The notes under the pieces are model-generated. The model saw only the letters and a program-made list of their open reading frames with translations. It was not told the DNA's origin and did no database searches. From NCBI RefSeq assembly GCF_017114945.1, contig NZ_JABXKQ010000116.1, positions 1-64,000 on the forward strand: a stretch of 64,000 bases of DNA, written 5' to 3'. A program made the position numbers and the translations under genes. Shown here piece by piece: positions 25,125 through 35,074 of the stretch (positions within the stretch are counted from its first letter, which is position 1; each line of letters begins with the position of its first letter). The DNA is from Nostoc sp. JL34 (lineage in GTDB: Bacteria > Cyanobacteriota > Cyanobacteriia > Cyanobacteriales > Nostocaceae).

Positions 25125-26558
25125 ATGGTAGAAAAGTACAAATTTATAAGTAATTCCCTCTCAATGATAGTCAATCGGTTAGCGCAAAGCATTACAGCCT
25201 TTGTATTAACTGCTGCTATTGCTCGCACTCTAGGAGCTGAGGCTTTAGGACAGTATCTACTAGCATATAGCTACTACTTTATCTTTGTGGGCATTGCCTC
25301 ACAGGGGCTAAAGACATTGTTCACCAGAGAACTAGCCCGTGAGCCAGAAAAAACGCCAGTTTATTTAATGAGTGGTACGTGGCTGCAATTAATTTTTAGT
25401 TTTTTCAGTTATGGGGTATTGGTAATCGTAGTGTTTTTACTTCCCTATAGTTCCAAAACCTCGATTATTTGCTACATCATGGGCTTAACGATCATTCCCT
25501 TTGCACTTTCCAACATCACTGAGGCAGTTTTTCAAGCTCAAGAAAAGATGCATCTGATTGCCATCGCTACAGTTCCAGTGTATATCCTACGCCTAATAAT
25601 AATGATTTGGGCGATGCAACTGCAATACGGAATTGAATATCTGGGAGCGATCCTATTTTTTTCAGAAACACTAATTCTTGTAATTGAATGGATTCTGATC
25701 GCACGATTAGTAAAAATACAATGGCAGATTGATGGAGATTTTGTATTTAATACAATCAAAAGTGCGCGGACATTTTTTGCTATTGAAGCAATAGCTGTAG
25801 TCTCTAGCAGAATTCAAATTTTGATTCTTTCATTATTAGGAAATGAGTTTTTAGTAGGTCTATTTGGTGGAATAGTACAATTGCTACAGCCCTTTTTGAT
25901 TATTGCTAACAGTATAACTTTAGCAATGTTTCCGAGACTTTCAAAGGCAGTAGGTGAAGGACGGGATAAACAGAAGCAGATCACTGAAAATATGATTGAA
26001 GTCCTACTACTTATATCATTACCTTTATTTTTAGGGCTGTTATTTTTTGGTAAAGATATACTAACTTTTGTATATGATGCTAGCTTTGCTCAGGCAAATA
26101 TAGCCCTTCGTTTAAGTGCGGCATCGCTGCTTTTATTGCCCTTTATCCGCTCACTTTCCTATTTACTTGTAGCCAATGGTTTCGAGATAGTGAACCTACG
26201 TGAAGTAGTTATTACCACTACATTAGGAAGCTTGGGAGGTATAGCATTAGTTTCCCAATATCACTTACTAGGTGCAGCTATTATGGCATTATTAATGACT
26301 ACTCTTGGTTTTATCCAGTATGTTTTCTTCACCTATAGTCGTCTATTTTCATTAAATTTATGGCGAATTATGCGCCGACCGTTATTAATAAGTATTTTGA
26401 TGTTACCTATATTTGTATTGTTGCAAAAAATTAGCTTAGACTTTATATTTACTCTAATGATTTCAACTTGTGCCTATGGGTTATTTGTGAGTTATCTGGG
26501 TATTCGTGCATTTGGTGGTTTCCGTTTTTTATGGGACAAACTTTTAAAAGTTCAGTAA
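25125..26558 (+). CDS. Wzx-type oligosaccharide flippase
   Basis: A 477-residue integral membrane protein of the MOP/polysaccharide-transporter superfamily that flips lipid-linked repeat units across the cytoplasmic membrane. About twelve to fourteen hydrophobic helices are seen. The N-terminal part (NSLSMIVNRLAQSITAFVLT, then ARTLGAEALGQYLLAYSY) is typical of the family. Its place between the priming enzyme and the glycosyltransferases supports the role. Confidence 0.92.
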   Translation: MVEKYKFISNSLSMIVNRLAQSITAFVLTAAIARTLGAEALGQYLLAYSYYFIFVGIASQGLKTLFTRELAREPEKTPVYLMSGTWLQLIFSFFSYGVLVIVVFLLPYSSKTSIICYIMGLTIIPFALSNITEAVFQAQEKMHLIAIATVPVYILRLIIMIWAMQLQYGIEYLGAILFFSETLILVIEWILIARLVKIQWQIDGDFVFNTIKSARTFFAIEAIAVVSSRIQILILSLLGNEFLVGLFGGIVQLLQPFLIIANSITLAMFPRLSKAVGEGRDKQKQITENMIEVLLLISLPLFLGLLFFGKDILTFVYDASFAQANIALRLSAASLLLLPFIRSLSYLLVANGFEIVNLREVVITTTLGSLGGIALVSQYHLLGAAIMALLMTTLGFIQYVFFTYSRLFSLNLWRIMRRPLLISILMLPIFVLLQKISLDFIFTLMISTCAYGLFVSYLGIRAFGGFRFLWDKLLKVQ

Positions 26559-26642
26559 ATTGTTTAATAACAAATCCTGCTAGTAATGTATCTAAGATTT
26601 ATTGATTAAATAAATGATTTAAATAAAAATATAATTTTAATT

Positions 26643-27749
26643 ATGATTAAGGTTGCTCTATTACATTTTTGCTTTGAAGACTACACCATCGAATTAGCAA
26701 ACAGTCTGGTTAAATATGTTGATTTAACGCTAATTCATCCGGAAAAAGTCTCAGATGCCTGTACCAATGTTCTTGATTCCAGAATCCGCGTCATTAGCTT
26801 TAAAAAACCACGGATTCGCGACCCACGCAACTTATTATCGATGAGCACTATGATGAATATCATCAAAGACATACAGCCAGATGTTTTACATGTGCAAGAA
26901 ACTAACGATCCTTGGTACGATTGGACTTTGTTACTCAATAAGATGCCACCATTGGTGACAACTATCCACGATATATTCCGTCACCCAGGAGATAATATGA
27001 GTGTATTTGGTTCTGAGTATACTAGACGTATTGGCTTCTACCGTTCCCAACAATTGATTGTTCATACTTATCAACTTAAAAACATTTTAATTGAACAATT
27101 TCGTATACCTCAAGAGCGAGTCAATGTTTTACCTCATGGGGAACTTGGTAGTTTATATCAGCGCCGAGGCAGTCAAAATATTCAAGCCCGTGAGCCATAT
27201 ACATTGCTATTTTTTGGACGCATTTTGCCCTATAAAGGATTGAAATATTTGCTTGAGGCTATGCCCTTGATTGCTGAGTGTATACCTGAAGTCAAGCTGA
27301 TTATTGCTGGAAAGGGAGAAAATATAAGGCAGTATTTCCCTAATGGTTATGATGAGAAACGCTACGAGATTATCAATGACTTTATCCCCCTTGAAGAAGT
27401 AGGTAATCTATTTCAACGGAGCACGGCAACAGTTCTGCCATATATCGAAGCCTCTCAAAGTGGTGTTGCAGCTTTATCCTATGGAATGGGAACGCTGGTT
27501 GTGGCTTCTGAGGTGGGGGGATTAAGTGAGATAGTTCAGCATAAAAAAGATGGTTTGTTAGTTCCACCGCATGATGTCCGAGCTCTAGCGGATGCTATCA
27601 TTTGTTTATTAAGCGATCGCGACTTGCAACAAAGTATGCAAACTGCGGCACTAGCTCGTTGTCAGCAAGATTTAAATTGGTCAAATATTGCCGCTCAAAC
27701 AGCACAAATTTATCATAGAGAAATGAATATGCAAAATAAAAAATATTAG
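26643..27749 (+). CDS. GT4-family glycosyltransferase
   Basis: A retaining GT-B glycosyltransferase of 368 residues. The C-terminal nucleotide-sugar domain is clear: LLFFGRILPYKGLKYLLEAM, then IIAGKGEN, and the E-x7-E region TVLPYIEASQSGVAALSYGM with VVASEVGGLSEIVQ. Expected to add one sugar to the lipid-linked repeat unit at the cytoplasmic face; donor and acceptor are unknown. It starts 84 bp after the flippase and is probably in the same operon. Confidence 0.92.
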   Translation: MIKVALLHFCFEDYTIELANSLVKYVDLTLIHPEKVSDACTNVLDSRIRVISFKKPRIRDPRNLLSMSTMMNIIKDIQPDVLHVQETNDPWYDWTLLLNKMPPLVTTIHDIFRHPGDNMSVFGSEYTRRIGFYRSQQLIVHTYQLKNILIEQFRIPQERVNVLPHGELGSLYQRRGSQNIQAREPYTLLFFGRILPYKGLKYLLEAMPLIAECIPEVKLIIAGKGENIRQYFPNGYDEKRYEIINDFIPLEEVGNLFQRSTATVLPYIEASQSGVAALSYGMGTLVVASEVGGLSEIVQHKKDGLLVPPHDVRALADAIICLLSDRDLQQSMQTAALARCQQDLNWSNIAAQTAQIYHREMNMQNKKY

Positions 27750-28151
27750 TTAATTTACAGCGATCCTAAATTGCTTGTGAGCTAACAGACAAAGTATTCG
27801 ATTATATAGAGTAATACTATAGAATCATTTTTGAATCAAAACAAAACTACTAGAGCATAAAGATCCCACAGTTTGCTTGAAATACATGAGTATCTCACTT
27901 CACTAACCAAAATTTACCTATCCAATAGTGGAAAATCACCTGCATCCGTCTTCCTGCTTACGCTCCTAAACAAAATCCTGTAGAAAATCCCTGGTTACAA
28001 ACCAAGAACTTTGTCCGCCAATTTTATATGTTCTGCAAGTGATTCGGTGCAGTTAAGTTCTTGTTTAAGTTCGCTGTTAAGACCAAGTTTTTTCCTTCGA
28101 TAAAGTCTTTATATACACATTAAGTGTTCACGACCTATTTAGGATTGCTGT
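27750..28151. other. Intergenic region, nothing recognised
   Basis: About 400 bp between two rightward exopolysaccharide genes. No frame, hairpin or repeat of note; it may hold an internal promoter. Confidence 0.45.
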
Positions 28152-29396
28152 ATGAGAAAACTACTAATTTTTGCGGAGCAGGTATTTACAATTTTAACTT
28201 TGCTGATGTATTCAGGAGCAATCTTAAATGTCATCCTGTCAGGAGGGGCAGGACAGAATGATTTAGTCGAATATGATAGCTCATTGATTAGAGTTATTTT
28301 TTTCTTAATCTACATAGTTACCTTTTTTCTACTAGTTTTGCGTTGGAGAAAAACTCTTTATTTCCTGATCTTAAGTAAAGATATTTGGCTTTATTCTTTA
28401 ATTATATTGACAGCTGTTTCAATTACTTGGTCTTTTGCACCATCGACAACATTAAAAAATAGTTTTACGCTACTTAATTCCAGTTTGTTTGGTCTATATT
28501 TTACATCAAGATACACCTTAAAACAGCAATTACATTTACTTGCTTTGAACTTTGGAATTATTATAGTATTGAGTTTTATTTTTGCTATAGCCTTGCCTAA
28601 ATACGGGATTCAGAACGACCTTGGTAGCCCAAAGTTGCGTGGAGTATTCGTGCACAAAAACGCTCTGGGAGGAAGGATGGTAACTAGTAGTATAGTTTTT
28701 TTTATCCTTGGTTATCAAGCTCAAAGACGTAGTTGGCTTTTCTGGGGGGGGTTTAGCTTGTCAATACTACTCTTACTACTTTCTGCTTCCACTTCATCTC
28801 TACTTAATCTATTAATTCTAATATTGGCATTTTTCGCTTTTCAAATTTGGCGTTGGTCATACCAGATCATGGTACCAACATTAATAATGGTGGCAACTAT
28901 CATCCAAACTTCATATTTTTGGTTTTCTAATAACCCTGATGTCCTATTCAGTTCAATTGGTAAAGATTCGACACTGACGGGTCGAACAGATATTTGGCCA
29001 TTAGTGATCGATAGGATTTGGAAACATCCTTGGCTTGGTTATGGTTATGGCGGATTCTGGCAAGGATGGGATGGCGAATCTGCTTATATTTGGCGCATAG
29101 TTGGATGGGTGCCAAACCACCCCCACAATGGTTATCTAGCTCTTTGTCTGGATTTGGGCCTTTTGGGCTTAGGGGTGTTCTTTTTAGGATTTTGGGGCAA
29201 TTATCTGCAAGGATTCGCTCGACTGCGTGGTAGCAAAACAACATTAGATGTTTGGCCACTTATACATATGACATATTTAGCTTTAGCTAATCTTACTGAA
29301 TCTACCTTGCTGGAATCTAATAGTTTGAATTGGATGCTCTATGTGGCAGTATCTCTCTCAGTAAGAATGAAATATGAAATAAAAATAAAATCATAA
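28152..29396 (+). CDS. O-antigen ligase/Wzy-type polymerase family membrane protein
   Basis: A 414-residue membrane protein with about ten to twelve helices and a large loop carrying the Wzy_C/O-antigen ligase signature: STLTGRTDIWPLVIDRIWKH, then WLGYGYGGFW and the motif PHNGYLALCLDLGLLG. In a Wzx/Wzy cluster such a protein most likely polymerises repeat units on the outer face of the cytoplasmic membrane. Ligase and polymerase functions cannot be told apart from sequence; the neighbours favour polymerase. Confidence 0.88.
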   Translation: MRKLLIFAEQVFTILTLLMYSGAILNVILSGGAGQNDLVEYDSSLIRVIFFLIYIVTFFLLVLRWRKTLYFLILSKDIWLYSLIILTAVSITWSFAPSTTLKNSFTLLNSSLFGLYFTSRYTLKQQLHLLALNFGIIIVLSFIFAIALPKYGIQNDLGSPKLRGVFVHKNALGGRMVTSSIVFFILGYQAQRRSWLFWGGFSLSILLLLLSASTSSLLNLLILILAFFAFQIWRWSYQIMVPTLIMVATIIQTSYFWFSNNPDVLFSSIGKDSTLTGRTDIWPLVIDRIWKHPWLGYGYGGFWQGWDGESAYIWRIVGWVPNHPHNGYLALCLDLGLLGLGVFFLGFWGNYLQGFARLRGSKTTLDVWPLIHMTYLALANLTESTLLESNSLNWMLYVAVSLSVRMKYEIKIKS

Positions 29397-29700
29397 AAAA
29401 TAAATACTAAAACTAAATCAGAATGTAAAAAAAAAAGTTTTGAAGCAATTTTTTATAGTAGTCATTTCCACAATAACCAAATTGAGATAACCGTTTTTTG
29501 ATCCGATAAAATGCATTTTATTGAGAAAAACTTTCAACCTCAATAGAGCGGAAAATAATCATATATATAAAATAAGCACTTATTTATGAACAATATTTTA
29601 TGCATTCCTTTAGTACTTGAAAACATGAAAATGATCAATTAGGGTTGTTTAGTTGATACATTAACCAAAGATAGCCCAATTATGGAAAAAATACAGCATT
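29397..29700. other. Intergenic region, nothing recognised
   Basis: A-rich DNA between the polymerase-like gene and the next glycosyltransferase. No supported feature. Confidence 0.45.
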
Positions 29701-30783
29701 ATGTGTCGAACTAAAACTCTTAAGGTTATCCTGTTAGGTCCTAGCTTACTCCAGCAAGGCGGCATTTCCAACTACGAAAAACTTTTTTTAGACTATGCTC
29801 CTTCTGAAGTTCACATATCTCATATTGTTACTCACCAAGAAGGAGCTATAGCAATCAAAATAATGGTATTTTTGAGAGCTATATATAAATTTTTATGGAT
29901 GTTAATCAAGGAAGAAGTTGATATTGTTCAACTTGAAATTTCACAGCGCGGCAGTGTCTTCCGACAAGCTATTATGGCACTTGTCGCTTGGGTATTTCAC
30001 AAGCCGATAATTCTACATGCTCACGGTAGTCAATTTCATGTTTTCTATGCTGAACTTGCAAAATGGATGCAGCAATTGCTAGGTTGGGTATTTTGCAAGT
30101 GTCAACGCTTAATTGTCTTATCAGAAAGTTGGAAAAGTTTTTACATAGAAAATCTTGGTCTAAAACCTGACCAAGTTGTAGTTTTTTATAATCCAGTAAA
30201 AATTCCTGCGGAAGTTCCACTGCGTTCCGTCTCTAGAAAAGTGAACTTACTTTTTTTAGGACGAATTGGGCAAAGAAAAGGAGCATTTGATTTGATAAAA
30301 GCCTTTTCTATTTTGCCTACTGAATATAAAAATAGATCAAGTATGATCATGGCAGGAGATGGAGACATAGAACAAGCACGTAATTTAGTTACGACTTTAA
30401 ATCTAGAAAATTATATAAAATTGCCTGGCTGGATAGGGTCAGATGAACGTGATATTCTTTTAACTGAAGCAGATGTTTTTGTGTTGCCTTCTTACAACGA
30501 AGGTCTACCATTAGCAATGCTGGAAGCAATGGCTTGGGAGTTACCAGTCATCGTTACATCAGTAGGAGGCATACCTGAAATAGTTACTCAATCTGACAAT
30601 GGATTAATAGTTAATCCAGGTAATGTTGAGCAGTTATCAGATGCTGTTAAGTCTTTAATTGAAAATGAGGCTCTAAGACTTTCTCTAGGATCTAAGGCTA
30701 GAACAAGTGTTTTTGCTCTTGATATCAAAAATCACTGGGTTTCTTTCCTTGATTTATATCGTTCAGTGTTAAATGTCAGATGA
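29701..30783 (+). CDS. GT4-family glycosyltransferase
   Basis: A 360-residue GT-B enzyme. The N-terminal domain contains VILLGPSLLQQGGISNYEKL, a glycine-rich acceptor-side loop; the C-terminal domain has LLFLGRIGQRKGAFDLIKAF, then MIMAGDGD, LPGWIGSDER and the donor-binding VLPSYNEGLPLAMLEAMAWE. Expected to add a sugar in assembly of the exopolysaccharide repeat unit. Specificity is unknown. It is the second of three GT4 enzymes in the cluster. Confidence 0.92.
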   Translation: MCRTKTLKVILLGPSLLQQGGISNYEKLFLDYAPSEVHISHIVTHQEGAIAIKIMVFLRAIYKFLWMLIKEEVDIVQLEISQRGSVFRQAIMALVAWVFHKPIILHAHGSQFHVFYAELAKWMQQLLGWVFCKCQRLIVLSESWKSFYIENLGLKPDQVVVFYNPVKIPAEVPLRSVSRKVNLLFLGRIGQRKGAFDLIKAFSILPTEYKNRSSMIMAGDGDIEQARNLVTTLNLENYIKLPGWIGSDERDILLTEADVFVLPSYNEGLPLAMLEAMAWELPVIVTSVGGIPEIVTQSDNGLIVNPGNVEQLSDAVKSLIENEALRLSLGSKARTSVFALDIKNHWVSFLDLYRSVLNVR

Positions 30784-30957
30784 TCGATAATGTAAGTGTA
30801 ATTATCTAGCAACTATAAAACAGAAAGCTATGAAAATGCAGATATACAGGTTGTTCAGCCTAGTTTTGCTAGGTATGACTAAAAGTTCCCTAAAGAAGGC
30901 AGATTTTAGAGTTGACAAGTCAGTGTTTTAGTAAACTTATTAAAAATTGAGATTATT

Positions 30958-32151
30958 ATGGCATTACCCAAAAAAGTATTAATTATCGTTGAAAATCTGC
31001 CAGTTCCCTTTGATCGGCGGGTATGGATGGAAGCAACTACTTTGCAAAAAGCTGGATATGAAGTTACTGTAATTTCACCAACAGGTAATGGTTTTGAAAA
31101 AGACTATGAAGTAATTGAGCAGATTCATATCTACCGTCATCCTCTACCACCAGAAGAAAGTTCGGTCATTGGCTATCTCCGAGAGTACAGTTGGGCAATT
31201 AACTGGCAATTCCGTCTAGCTCAAAGGGTATGGCGAGAGCGTGGTTTTGATGTCATACATATTTGTAATCCACCGGATTTACTTTTCTTAGTAGCAGGAT
31301 GGTTTAAATTATTTCATGGTATATGGGTTATCTTTGATCATCATGACCTCAGTCCGGAGATGTATGAAGCTAAGTATCAACGGCGCGATATTTTTTATCA
31401 TGGATTACGCTTGGCAGAACGCTTGACCTATGCAACAGCAGATATGGTAATTTCAACAAACGAGTCACACCGAGAGGTAGCTCTTAAGCGCGGGCACATG
31501 AAACCAGAGAAGGTCTTTATAGTTCGTAGTGCGCCTGATCTTTCGCGTTTTCGCCGAATGTCTCCAAACCCCAACTACCGTAGAGGTAGAAATTACTTGA
31601 TAGGGTACATGGGTGTCATGGGCGAACCCGAGGGAATTGATTATCTCCTGAGAATGGTATATTACATTGTTCAGAAAAAAAATCGCTCCGATATTCACTT
31701 TATGCTAATCGGTAGTGGGCCTGCCGCTGAAAAACTTAAAGCCTTATCTAAAGAGTTAGGAGTGACTGAGTTTGTAGAATTTACAGGTTTTAAGCAAGGA
31801 GAAGAACTTTTAGAGCGGCTTTCCAGTTGTGACGTGTGTGTAGAACCATCTCCAACATCTGCTTATAACGAAAACTGCACCATGAATAAAATCCTCGAAT
31901 ATATGGCGATGGGAAAAGCAATTGTCCAGTTTGATTTACGAGAGGGAAGACGTTCTGCACAGGAAGCATCTCTTTATGCTAAACCTAACGATGAGGTGGA
32001 ATTTGCCGAGAAAATTCTGGAGCTTCTAGATTTTCCTGAACGTAGAGAAAAGATAGGAGCCGAGGGGCGACGCAGAATGGAGGAGATTCTTGAGTGGCAA
32101 TATCAAGCTCCGAAATTGTTAGAGGCTTATGATAAAATTTGGCAAAGTTAG
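30958..32151 (+). CDS. GT4-family glycosyltransferase
   Basis: A 397-residue GT-B enzyme. N-terminal motif ENLPVPFDRRVWMEATTLQK is typical of a glycosyltransferase subgroup common in exopolysaccharide and sphingan-like clusters; the donor domain shows YLIGYMGVMGEPEGIDYLLR, then MLIGSGPAAEKLK and PSPTSAYNENCTMNKILEYM. The E-x7-E pattern is replaced by the ENCTMNKILEYMA arrangement seen in this subgroup. Specificity is unknown. It lies 174 bp after the previous glycosyltransferase. Confidence 0.92.
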   Translation: MALPKKVLIIVENLPVPFDRRVWMEATTLQKAGYEVTVISPTGNGFEKDYEVIEQIHIYRHPLPPEESSVIGYLREYSWAINWQFRLAQRVWRERGFDVIHICNPPDLLFLVAGWFKLFHGIWVIFDHHDLSPEMYEAKYQRRDIFYHGLRLAERLTYATADMVISTNESHREVALKRGHMKPEKVFIVRSAPDLSRFRRMSPNPNYRRGRNYLIGYMGVMGEPEGIDYLLRMVYYIVQKKNRSDIHFMLIGSGPAAEKLKALSKELGVTEFVEFTGFKQGEELLERLSSCDVCVEPSPTSAYNENCTMNKILEYMAMGKAIVQFDLREGRRSAQEASLYAKPNDEVEFAEKILELLDFPERREKIGAEGRRRMEEILEWQYQAPKLLEAYDKIWQS

Positions 32152-32204
32152 TAGCTACTTTAAATTTCAGAATCACTATTTAAGTGAAGCTAAGTAATAA
32201 GTAG

Positions 32205-32309
32205 ATGTTTATGGTCAGAAATTACAATTTGACTAGACGGCGAATTTTTTTACTTAGCTTAGGAACTTTGGCTAGCATGGGTAATTTGACAAGGGGTAGA
32301 GCTATATAA
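32205..32309 (+). pseudogene. Truncated Tat-type signal peptide remnant
   Basis: A 34-codon frame with an N-terminal stretch NLTRRRIFLLSLGTLASMG, which has a twin-arginine-like motif (TRRRIF) and a short hydrophobic core, then stops at 32307. It looks like the start of an exported enzyme whose remainder has been lost; nothing downstream continues it in another frame that I could recognise. Exported hydrolases are often found in exopolysaccharide clusters, which fits a lost gene, but the identity is unknown. Confidence 0.35.
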
Positions 32310-32677
32310 TATTCGGTGAAAAAATTTCAGCTTTTGGTCATATGGCAAGTAAATTTTAATACTAATGGCTAATAGCAAAATTTTTAGTTGAACATCCTGC
32401 TGCTAAAGGGTTGATTTGTACTATCGCAGCCTAGTTATGACAACCTTAACTCATCTTAAATCCCCAATTTACCAAAGTTTTTGCTCAATAGAGAGGTATG
32501 GGAGACTGCTGCACATTTGTGCCCAAATAGGAACTAAATTTTTAACTTAATATAGTTTATACTATTGTCATATTGTAAAATCATACATAATCAATCAGTC
32601 TTGTCAATTGCAGTGGTTTGTGACTGCTTTAAGTCAACTTTTAGTTTCTTGCTTAAGACCTGTACTTTGGAAGATTT
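32310..32677. other. Intergenic region, nothing recognised
   Basis: Non-coding DNA in front of the Wzc-like gene. No supported feature beyond a possible promoter. Confidence 0.45.
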
Positions 32678-34924
32678 ATGTCAGAAAAATTTATGGAATC
32701 TAGAGAATCTATTGATTTAGACCTTAATCGTTACTTGTTGATATTGAAAAGGTGGTGGCTACCTGCTGTCAGCATATTTGTGGCTACAGTTATTCTGAGT
32801 GCTGTATCTACAAAATTTATGAAGCCAGACTATGAAGCAGAAGGAAAACTGTTATTCAGACTTCCGTCTTTTAAAGTAGCAGGAACTAATCTTTCGCCTG
32901 GTTCCTCTGAAGGAGGAGACTCAGGAGATTTGAAACCCTTAGTAGCAACTCAAAATCCCATAAGCAGTCAGATAGAAGTTATTTCTTCCCCTACTTTATT
33001 GCAGCGGACAATAGACAAACTAAAACTCAAAGACAACGAAGGTAAACCTCTGGAAGTGCAAGCGCTACAAAAAGCCCTGAACTTAAAAATTGTTGGTGGG
33101 ACAGATGTATTGAAAATTAGCTACAACAGCCCTGACCCCGAAGAAGCAGCGGCGGTGGTCAACACAATTATGAATTTTTATTTAGAAAATGATATTCTGA
33201 CGAATCGCTCTGAGGCTGGAGCAACTCGTCAATTTATGGCCAAGCAGCTTCCTAAAACTCAAGCTGCTGTTAATAATGCAGAAGTAGCGCTACGTATATT
33301 TAAACAAAAGCATCAGATTGCAGATTTATCAGAGGAGACAAGATCAGCCGTTGCGACTATTGGAAATCTAGACAATGAGATGAATACTGTTAAGGCTCAA
33401 CTGGACGAGGTAAACGCCCAAACCAATGAACTGCGACAAAAAGTAGAGCTAAATTCTCAGGAAGCGATCGCTGTGAGTGCCCTCAGTCAGTCACCTGCTG
33501 TACAGGGAGTTCTAGCACAACTTCAAGAGACCGATCGGCAGTTAGCAGTTGAGCGCAGCCGTTTCCTAGATGACAACCCCATAATTATTAACCTAGAAGC
33601 AAAAAAAGCTAGTTTAAAATCTCTCCTGCAACAGCAAATTGGTCAGACTATTGGCAATCGAACACAAGTTCCCCAAAGCCTATTGCAGATTGGAGAACTC
33701 AGACAAAACCTGATACAAAGTTTTCTGCAGTCAGAAATACAGCGCTTTGGCTTAACTCAAAGACTCTCCTCTCTATATAATTCTCGTTCTAATTACGAAC
33801 AGCGGGTGAAACTCATACCCCAATTGGCACAAAATCAGCGGGAATTAGAACGGAAAGTTGAAGTTGCAGAATCGACCTATCAAACTCTATTGAAAAAGGT
33901 TCAAGAATTACAGTTAGTTGAGAATACAAATACAGCTAGTTCCCGAATTATTGCTCAGGCTTTAGTACCAAAAGATCCAGTAGTAGGCAAAAAAATAATT
34001 GTTTTGGTGCTAGGAGTGATGTTCGGTTTATTTTTTGCTACAACAACTGTGCTTTTCCTGGCTATGAGAGATAGATCTCTAAAAACACTTAAAGAAGTCA
34101 GAGATGTATTTGGATATACTTTGCTAGGAATTGTTCCTTTGTCTGTTAAAAAGATTCGCTCCCGCTATTCCAATTCAGAATCAACATCTCAAACAATTGC
34201 TGTTAGAGATACACCCCACTCTTTAACGAGCGAAATGTACCGGATGATTCAAGCTAATCTGAAATTCCTGAGTTCAGATAAAGTGCTCAAAACTATCGTG
34301 GTAACTAGCGCAGTTCCTAAAGAGGGCAAGTCTACAGTTTCAGCTAATTTGGCAACAGCGATCGCTCAACTAGGACGTCAAGTTTTACTAATTGATGCAG
34401 ATATGCGAGTTCCTTCTCAGCATCATCTCTGGCAACTAACCAATGCAGTTGGTTTGAGTGAGGTTCTTGTCGGTCAAGCTGAATTTGATATTGCTGTATC
34501 TAAGGTAATGGATAATCTTGATGTTTTAACAGCTGGAGTTAGACCTCCCAATCCACTTGCTTTGCTTGACTCAAAACGGATGGCATCACTAATTGAAAAT
34601 TTCTCATCTCAATATAACTATGATTTTGTCATTATTGATGCTCCTCCCCTCCTTTTGGCGGCCGATGCTTTGACTTTAAGCCAAATGACGGATGGGATTT
34701 TGTTAGTAGCTCGACCTGGGGTAATTGATTCTAACAGTGCAACTGCTGCTCAAGAAATGTTAGAGAGATCCAGTCACAATGTTTTAGGTTTAGTTGTGAA
34801 TGGTCTCATTGATAAAAATGAATCTAGCAGTTATTTCAACCATGCTAAAGAATACTTTACTTATCAAGATTTGAAAAAAGAGGTTAAGCAACAAAAACGT
34901 ATTCCCAACAAAAGCTCTGTATAA
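32678..34924 (+). CDS. Wzc-like polysaccharide co-polymerase/BY-kinase
   Basis: A 748-residue inner-membrane protein combining a chain-length regulator (Wzz) domain with a bacterial tyrosine kinase. TM1 is at about 27-45, a long periplasmic coiled-coil-rich part at 50-435, TM2 at about 438-462. The cytoplasmic kinase has Walker A AVPKEGKST (545-553), Walker A' LLIDADMR (570-577) and Walker B VIIDAPP (651-657). The C-terminal tail has several Tyr (SSYFNHAKEYFTYQ), the likely autophosphorylation cluster. It controls chain length and couples polymerisation to export through the outer-membrane Wza-like protein encoded at 37578-39053. GGAAG is suitably placed before the ATG. Confidence 0.94.
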   Translation: MSEKFMESRESIDLDLNRYLLILKRWWLPAVSIFVATVILSAVSTKFMKPDYEAEGKLLFRLPSFKVAGTNLSPGSSEGGDSGDLKPLVATQNPISSQIEVISSPTLLQRTIDKLKLKDNEGKPLEVQALQKALNLKIVGGTDVLKISYNSPDPEEAAAVVNTIMNFYLENDILTNRSEAGATRQFMAKQLPKTQAAVNNAEVALRIFKQKHQIADLSEETRSAVATIGNLDNEMNTVKAQLDEVNAQTNELRQKVELNSQEAIAVSALSQSPAVQGVLAQLQETDRQLAVERSRFLDDNPIIINLEAKKASLKSLLQQQIGQTIGNRTQVPQSLLQIGELRQNLIQSFLQSEIQRFGLTQRLSSLYNSRSNYEQRVKLIPQLAQNQRELERKVEVAESTYQTLLKKVQELQLVENTNTASSRIIAQALVPKDPVVGKKIIVLVLGVMFGLFFATTTVLFLAMRDRSLKTLKEVRDVFGYTLLGIVPLSVKKIRSRYSNSESTSQTIAVRDTPHSLTSEMYRMIQANLKFLSSDKVLKTIVVTSAVPKEGKSTVSANLATAIAQLGRQVLLIDADMRVPSQHHLWQLTNAVGLSEVLVGQAEFDIAVSKVMDNLDVLTAGVRPPNPLALLDSKRMASLIENFSSQYNYDFVIIDAPPLLLAADALTLSQMTDGILLVARPGVIDSNSATAAQEMLERSSHNVLGLVVNGLIDKNESSSYFNHAKEYFTYQDLKKEVKQQKRIPNKSSV

Positions 34925-34975
34925 ATTAGGATTTTGTCTCACAATGTAACTGAACACCATTAACGTTTAATTATC

Positions 34976-35017
34976 CACAAAATAATAAGCTTGCCTCCGC
35001 AAGCTTATTATTTTGTG
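34976..35017. terminator. Long perfect hairpin between convergent genes
   Basis: Perfect 19-bp arms (34976-34994 and 34999-35017; core AATAATAAGCTTGC) with loop CTCC. T-rich on the plus strand after the stem, A-rich before it, so it can act in both directions between the Wzc-like gene and the beta-helix gene. Confidence 0.85.
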
Positions 35018-35074
35018 TAACCGTGACTTCAGTCTGACGGAATTATGGGCAGATAGCAGGACATGATATTATAA

